From: Patagioenas fasciata
Lineage: Eukaryota > Chordata > Aves > Columbiformes > Columbidae
Length of the DNA stretch: 64,000 nt
Reading direction: 5' to 3'
Assembly: GCF_037038585.1 (NCBI RefSeq)
Contig: NC_092523.1
Coordinates: 46,021,501-46,085,500, forward strand
Of this stretch, positions 59,691 through 64,000 are shown piece by piece. The notes beneath the pieces were generated by a model. The model saw only the letters and a program-made list of their open reading frames with translations. It ran no database searches and was not told the origin of the DNA. Each line of letters begins with the position of its first letter. Within the stretch, counting starts at the first letter, position 1. Both the position numbers and the translations under genes were made by a program.

Positions 59691-62600
59691 TCAGTTCCAC
59701 ATTGACCAAAAGCCTTTTGAAGTTTCTTAAGCCACAAGACCATCCTTCCCCTGTGGAAACTCTAAAATCCTACCTCTAAACATGCTTTGTGAGTTCTGTG
59801 GACTAGTGGCTACATTTTCACCAAAATTTGAACAGTTCATCAATCCACCAAATATTTTTTCTCAACATGAAACAATAGGGTTTGCACTCTCAGTTTACCA
59901 CTGCAAACAGACAACTATGAAGATAGTTTTGGGAAGGAAAAAAAAAAAAAAAAAAGAAATTTAAAGTTAGATTGATGCATGCTTTCTCCAAAGACATGGA
60001 AATTTTGCCATTTTTAGCAATGCTATTTAAAACAGGAACTGCAGGGAGTATTTTAGGCTCCAGGGTGCCTGCAGTCAGGACTAGGGAGCCACACAGCTAT
60101 TAATAAGCAGACACCCCTCCCTACCAACCAGAAGACGGCAACTGGGTATATTGTCTTCTGTTTTCGAATCACAGAAATAATTATGAGCAAATGTAAAATC
60201 CCAATTTTTCGAAGCAACAGACTGGAAATCTCGCTGAGGTGTTCTTCCATTGTAGTCAGCCTTTTCTAATGCTCTTTCATGTGTGAAGAGTTTCGATATT
60301 TGCCGAGGAGGGAAATCAGCTTTCCCTGAACAACTTTTGTCAATCTCCATCTGTATCAAGTGCCAAGTGAAATGCAAGGTTAAAACGAAATTAAACACAC
60401 GTTTATGTGGCTCAGCATTAGAAAGGCAGTCATCACACTCCTGTCTAATATGCCACAGAGAAATCTGTTTCCGGCATCTCAAAAATAACTGTGCTATTAT
60501 TCATTAAAAGTGGACAGTTTAGCAGCAACTACTGTATGTGGCATCACAGAATCTGTAAGGTTTACCGCATCCTCTGGAATAAATGATGTTCTACAATTAC
60601 ACCAGGAGGATTCCCACAAAGTACATTTTCCACAAAAGAGTGATATATTTTTGTTCTGAATACCTTAGAATGTGGCTGACAAAGAGACTCAATAAATATT
60701 TCTTTCCATCTCCATTTGTGGAGGAGAAAATAATGAAAGGATTTTAGCACATTGCCATATAGTAAGAAATTTTTGCCTCACACTGAAACAATTGGATGAC
60801 TTGCATGGGATATTCCCTGCAACTCCCCTAATACAAATAGTTGTCTAAGGGTTAGATTCCATGACACTTGACAAAATCTTCAGTACTGGTTCCAGTCTCC
60901 TCCATGATGATGCACACATCCTGCTTTCTACACTCCAACCCATACAACCAAAGCTCTCTTCCTAAGCAACTGCGTGGCTGACCTATTTCCTATAGGGACT
61001 TAACTGAAACAATCAATGGACACAGCCACGCATAAAGTGCAAGGCATAGCCAAACAGTCCCGAGAGAGGGTTTCAGACAGCTCTGTGTCCCACAGCTGGA
61101 ATGCAAGTCTTCTGGCATTTTCCTCCTTGTCCCAGGGCAGAGAACACGTGGCCTTGGCACTCAAGCAGGGAGAGCGTAGCATTCTGTTCTTATTCAGGCA
61201 GATATGTATGCACAGGATGTACAGACCAGGGGCCTTGTCAAAGAAGTGCCCTCTCAGAAATAATACAGAAGGTCACAACTTGGCTATCATCTAGGCTCAG
61301 TATGCTGCCTGTAAGAAAGCAGCCTGCTGGTGCTGACTTGCAGGAGGAGGTGGTTTGTTTGAATACCTCTACTAGCAGGGCACCATTCTTTTGGAACAGC
61401 TATTCTAGTATCAATATGCAAGAAGAAAATAAATTCACAAGTTGGCTTTAAGCAACACAAAGGAACTAATTTAAGGCGTCAGAGCAGTAAAATCAAGAAT
61501 AATGGCTAGTACAGTTCAGCTGAGTTTGACAAGCAAGGAGGGTGCCTAAATTAGCGGTGAGGGTCTCAACTGCAGAAGGGAGCATTTCAGTCAAATGTGA
61601 ACGTTAGTTAAAATACCCCGCAGTTACACCTGAAAGCAGTAATATTCTTAGCAAGGGCATTGATTCCACTTAACAAAACTATTGTGTAATAGTAAATATA
61701 AGTGGAAGTGAATATTGTTCTCCGATAGGGTTAGATTCTCCCAAAGGCTGAAGGCCTATGGAAGCCATGAAGCTCAAATTTACTTGAGGTCTGAAGCAAA
61801 GAACAGGACTTGGTGAGGTCTCCCTGTGGTGAAGTAAAATTAATCCCTAGAGAACATATTTGCTCTGACTTAGGTCATGAAGCAGCAGAACTGACAGCAC
61901 GGAAACTTGCGCTCCTACGTAAAGGAAGCAGATGTCAACTTGCTCCAGACTCTGCATCTACAAAAATAAAAAAGCATCCACAAATGAGGAGCCAAAATGA
62001 CAAGGAAACACTAGCACTGAGCTAAGAGTGGCATCAGCTGAGCAGGACAACCAAAAACCTGAAAGAACAGCATGTTACCAAATGAGTAGCAATCAATACC
62101 AATGTTACAAGTAAAAGGCTTCATTAGAGATATAAACGTGATCTTTTCAAGTGTTTCATAGCAGGTGGTTCTATATGCAAAAACCTAACAAAAAACCTGC
62201 TGTCTCTAGCAGATTTTGCTGCCTTTGTTACAAAAAAAAAAAATTGTTGTTTACGCCCTAGCTAGAAGCCCTAGCCAGATGTCCTAGCACATTCATGCAC
62301 ATGCTTAAATCCTATTGGAATTTTAAAATTAAGTAGAAACTAATGTTCTGTCCTGACCAGTGTTGCTTTCTTGAACAAAGACTTACGCCTTGATCACTGA
62401 CTTTAAAATATTAATATTTATTCAATGGTAAAATTGAATCTCTACTCCTGGTACAACTAGTCTTGCAAGACTTGCTGAATATATATCATACGCATTATGG
62501 CCATATCTCAGATGTTCAAAACATGCTGAAAAGAGTACTCAAAGTAATGTCAAATGTGAGATTTGGCTTAACTTAAATTTCAAGTGCTAAGAATCTTAAT

Positions 62601-63011
62601 TGCAGTGCTAAAGATTAAATAAATGCAGTGAATTTTAGTAAACACATAAAGATCTTATAAAAGGAAATAGTACAAAATGTGAGAGGAATTTCAGCAAAGA
62701 ATCTCTAACAGCAGCTCTCCACAGCTCAATTGTCATTTGCAAATAAAATGTGCAAGCTAAAATGTAATGATTCCTAAATATCATTACAACTAAATTCCTT
62801 AAAACATGTCCTGTAGTTTTCAGTAACTATTTTAAACACTTCTTTTTACTTATATTGAACTTTTTTTAGATAAATGAGTTTGTATTAAAAAAGGAAACTC
62901 GCTGCTTGCCTACAGAGAAGATACAAAATATTGCCAGAACCTTCTAATACATATTTCCTTGTTGATAATTTAACATGTTGTGCCTGTTTCCTTAGATTAC
63001 TGACCTTCTTT

Positions 63012-63096
63012 AAAAAAAAAAAAACCAAACAAACAAAAAACAACAACAACAACAAAAACCCCAAAAAACAAACAAACAAACAAACAGACAAAACAA
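63012..63096. repeat. (CAAA)n / (CAA)n compound microsatellite
   Basis: An A run followed by CAAA units, CAA units, a C-rich break and again CAAA units. Open frames across it are repeat artefacts. Confidence 0.9.
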
Positions 63097-64000
63097 CTAA
63101 GGGATGGTTTACAACATCTTTTGGTTTAACAACTCAGTTTAAAAAAAAAAATAGAATAGCTGCATTTGCTACAAACTCTGCTTTGACTTCTTGGATTGCT
63201 TACTTTGAGTCCCAGTATTTTTTTTAGAATTTCAAACAGAAGGCATTTATCTTGATAAAGGCTGTGATATTTTACCTTTTATAACATGATATAACCAGGT
63301 TTTGACTGCTGCTGATGTTTTGAGTATTGTATTTTATTATAAACTCTACTTATGTTTTGATTTCACTATGGGATCTGTTTTGAAACAAACTGTCATAGAA
63401 TGGTTAAAGACAGATTTTTTAAAGAAAGCATTAATCAGTGTAACACAAATATACAAGACTTTCGTACTTACTTTTATGGACATGACATCAAAGACTAACC
63501 TTGACTTCGCCTTTTTGAAAGTTCATCAAAAACTTAATTGAATTACTTAAATGAATACTCAGCAGCTGAACCAGTGGGAGAGGGGATGGTGAGCCATTTT
63601 ATTGACAATGTCAAAAAAGGGTACAAACCCAGTGTAGAACTAATTTTCTCTTCCAATGTTTGGCTTATGATCTTGCACTATCATGACTCATAATACAAGC
63701 TACATAATTCCATGGAAAAAAATACGACCAGGAGATCTCAGGATGTGATTTCCTTCTTTCTCCTTCCTTACTTTTCCTGCGTGCTTTAGACCACCATGAT
63801 TTCAGCAATTGCTTCTCTCTTCTGAGAATGTGGAACATAAAGTCTCTTACATCACCAATACAGTATTTGTCATGCTTCCTTACAATCACCTAGTTCATTT
63901 AAGGTTCTTGCTATTGGTAAAGCAAGAGAATAGTAATCAGAGCTGCAGAATGTATGGCCATATGTGGTGCCCCAGAGCAATACAATCCAAGAAATAAAGT

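Larger units (their letters stand above)
56141..64000. other. Non-coding stretch to the right edge
   Basis: AT-rich, with A runs at 59673 and 59938 and the CAAA microsatellite at 63012. Open frames are short (the longest is about 130 codons at 60081-60482, minus) and not recognised. There is no CpG island, so a GUCY1A1 promoter cannot be placed here by composition. Confidence 0.6.

Noticed and set aside
62931-63227. Lys/Asn/Gln-rich open frame at 62931-63227
   Set aside because: It is the translation of the CAAA microsatellite.

Overview
The window is vertebrate nuclear DNA, most likely from a bird. It has AT-rich spacer DNA, spliced genes with GT-AG introns, CR1 LINE 3' ends (51.29-52.05 kb and two fragments) and three solo LTRs of one ERV family. 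The recognisable genes are the two subunits of NO-sensitive (soluble) guanylate cyclase, both on the minus strand in tandem. GUCY1A1 (alpha-1) has a complete coding region of eight exons from 42118 down to 29769, 688 codons plus stop. GUCY1B1 (beta-1) starts in a CpG island near 21.55 kb; its first four coding exons (99 residues) are present, and the rest lies beyond the left edge. The products form the heme-containing heterodimer that converts GTP to cGMP when NO binds. The same order and orientation is known in mammals.

Layout: 1-21.7 kb is the 5' part of GUCY1B1, with a 16.1-kb intron 2 holding a solo LTR and two CR1 remnants. 20.7-22.05 kb is a CpG island that looks like a bidirectional promoter (two CCAAT boxes 31 bp apart) and contains two GC-rich tandem repeats. 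22.07-23.70 kb on the plus strand holds exon-like coding segments with compatible splice phases, divergent from GUCY1B1. I do not recognise this candidate gene, and it is the main novelty of the window. 23.7-27.2 kb is unassigned spacer. 27.2-29.8 kb is the probable GUCY1A1 3'UTR. 29.8-42.2 kb is GUCY1A1. 42.2-64 kb is GUCY1A1 5' intron or upstream intergenic DNA with two solo LTRs, a CR1 and a few GC-richer islands, one of which (55.97-56.14 kb) is bounded by excellent splice signals.

No tRNA, rRNA, CRISPR or bacterial features were seen. Coordinates for exons were set by hand from splice consensus, reading-frame continuity and recalled family sequence. The unrecognised gene, UTR ends and promoters are inferences.
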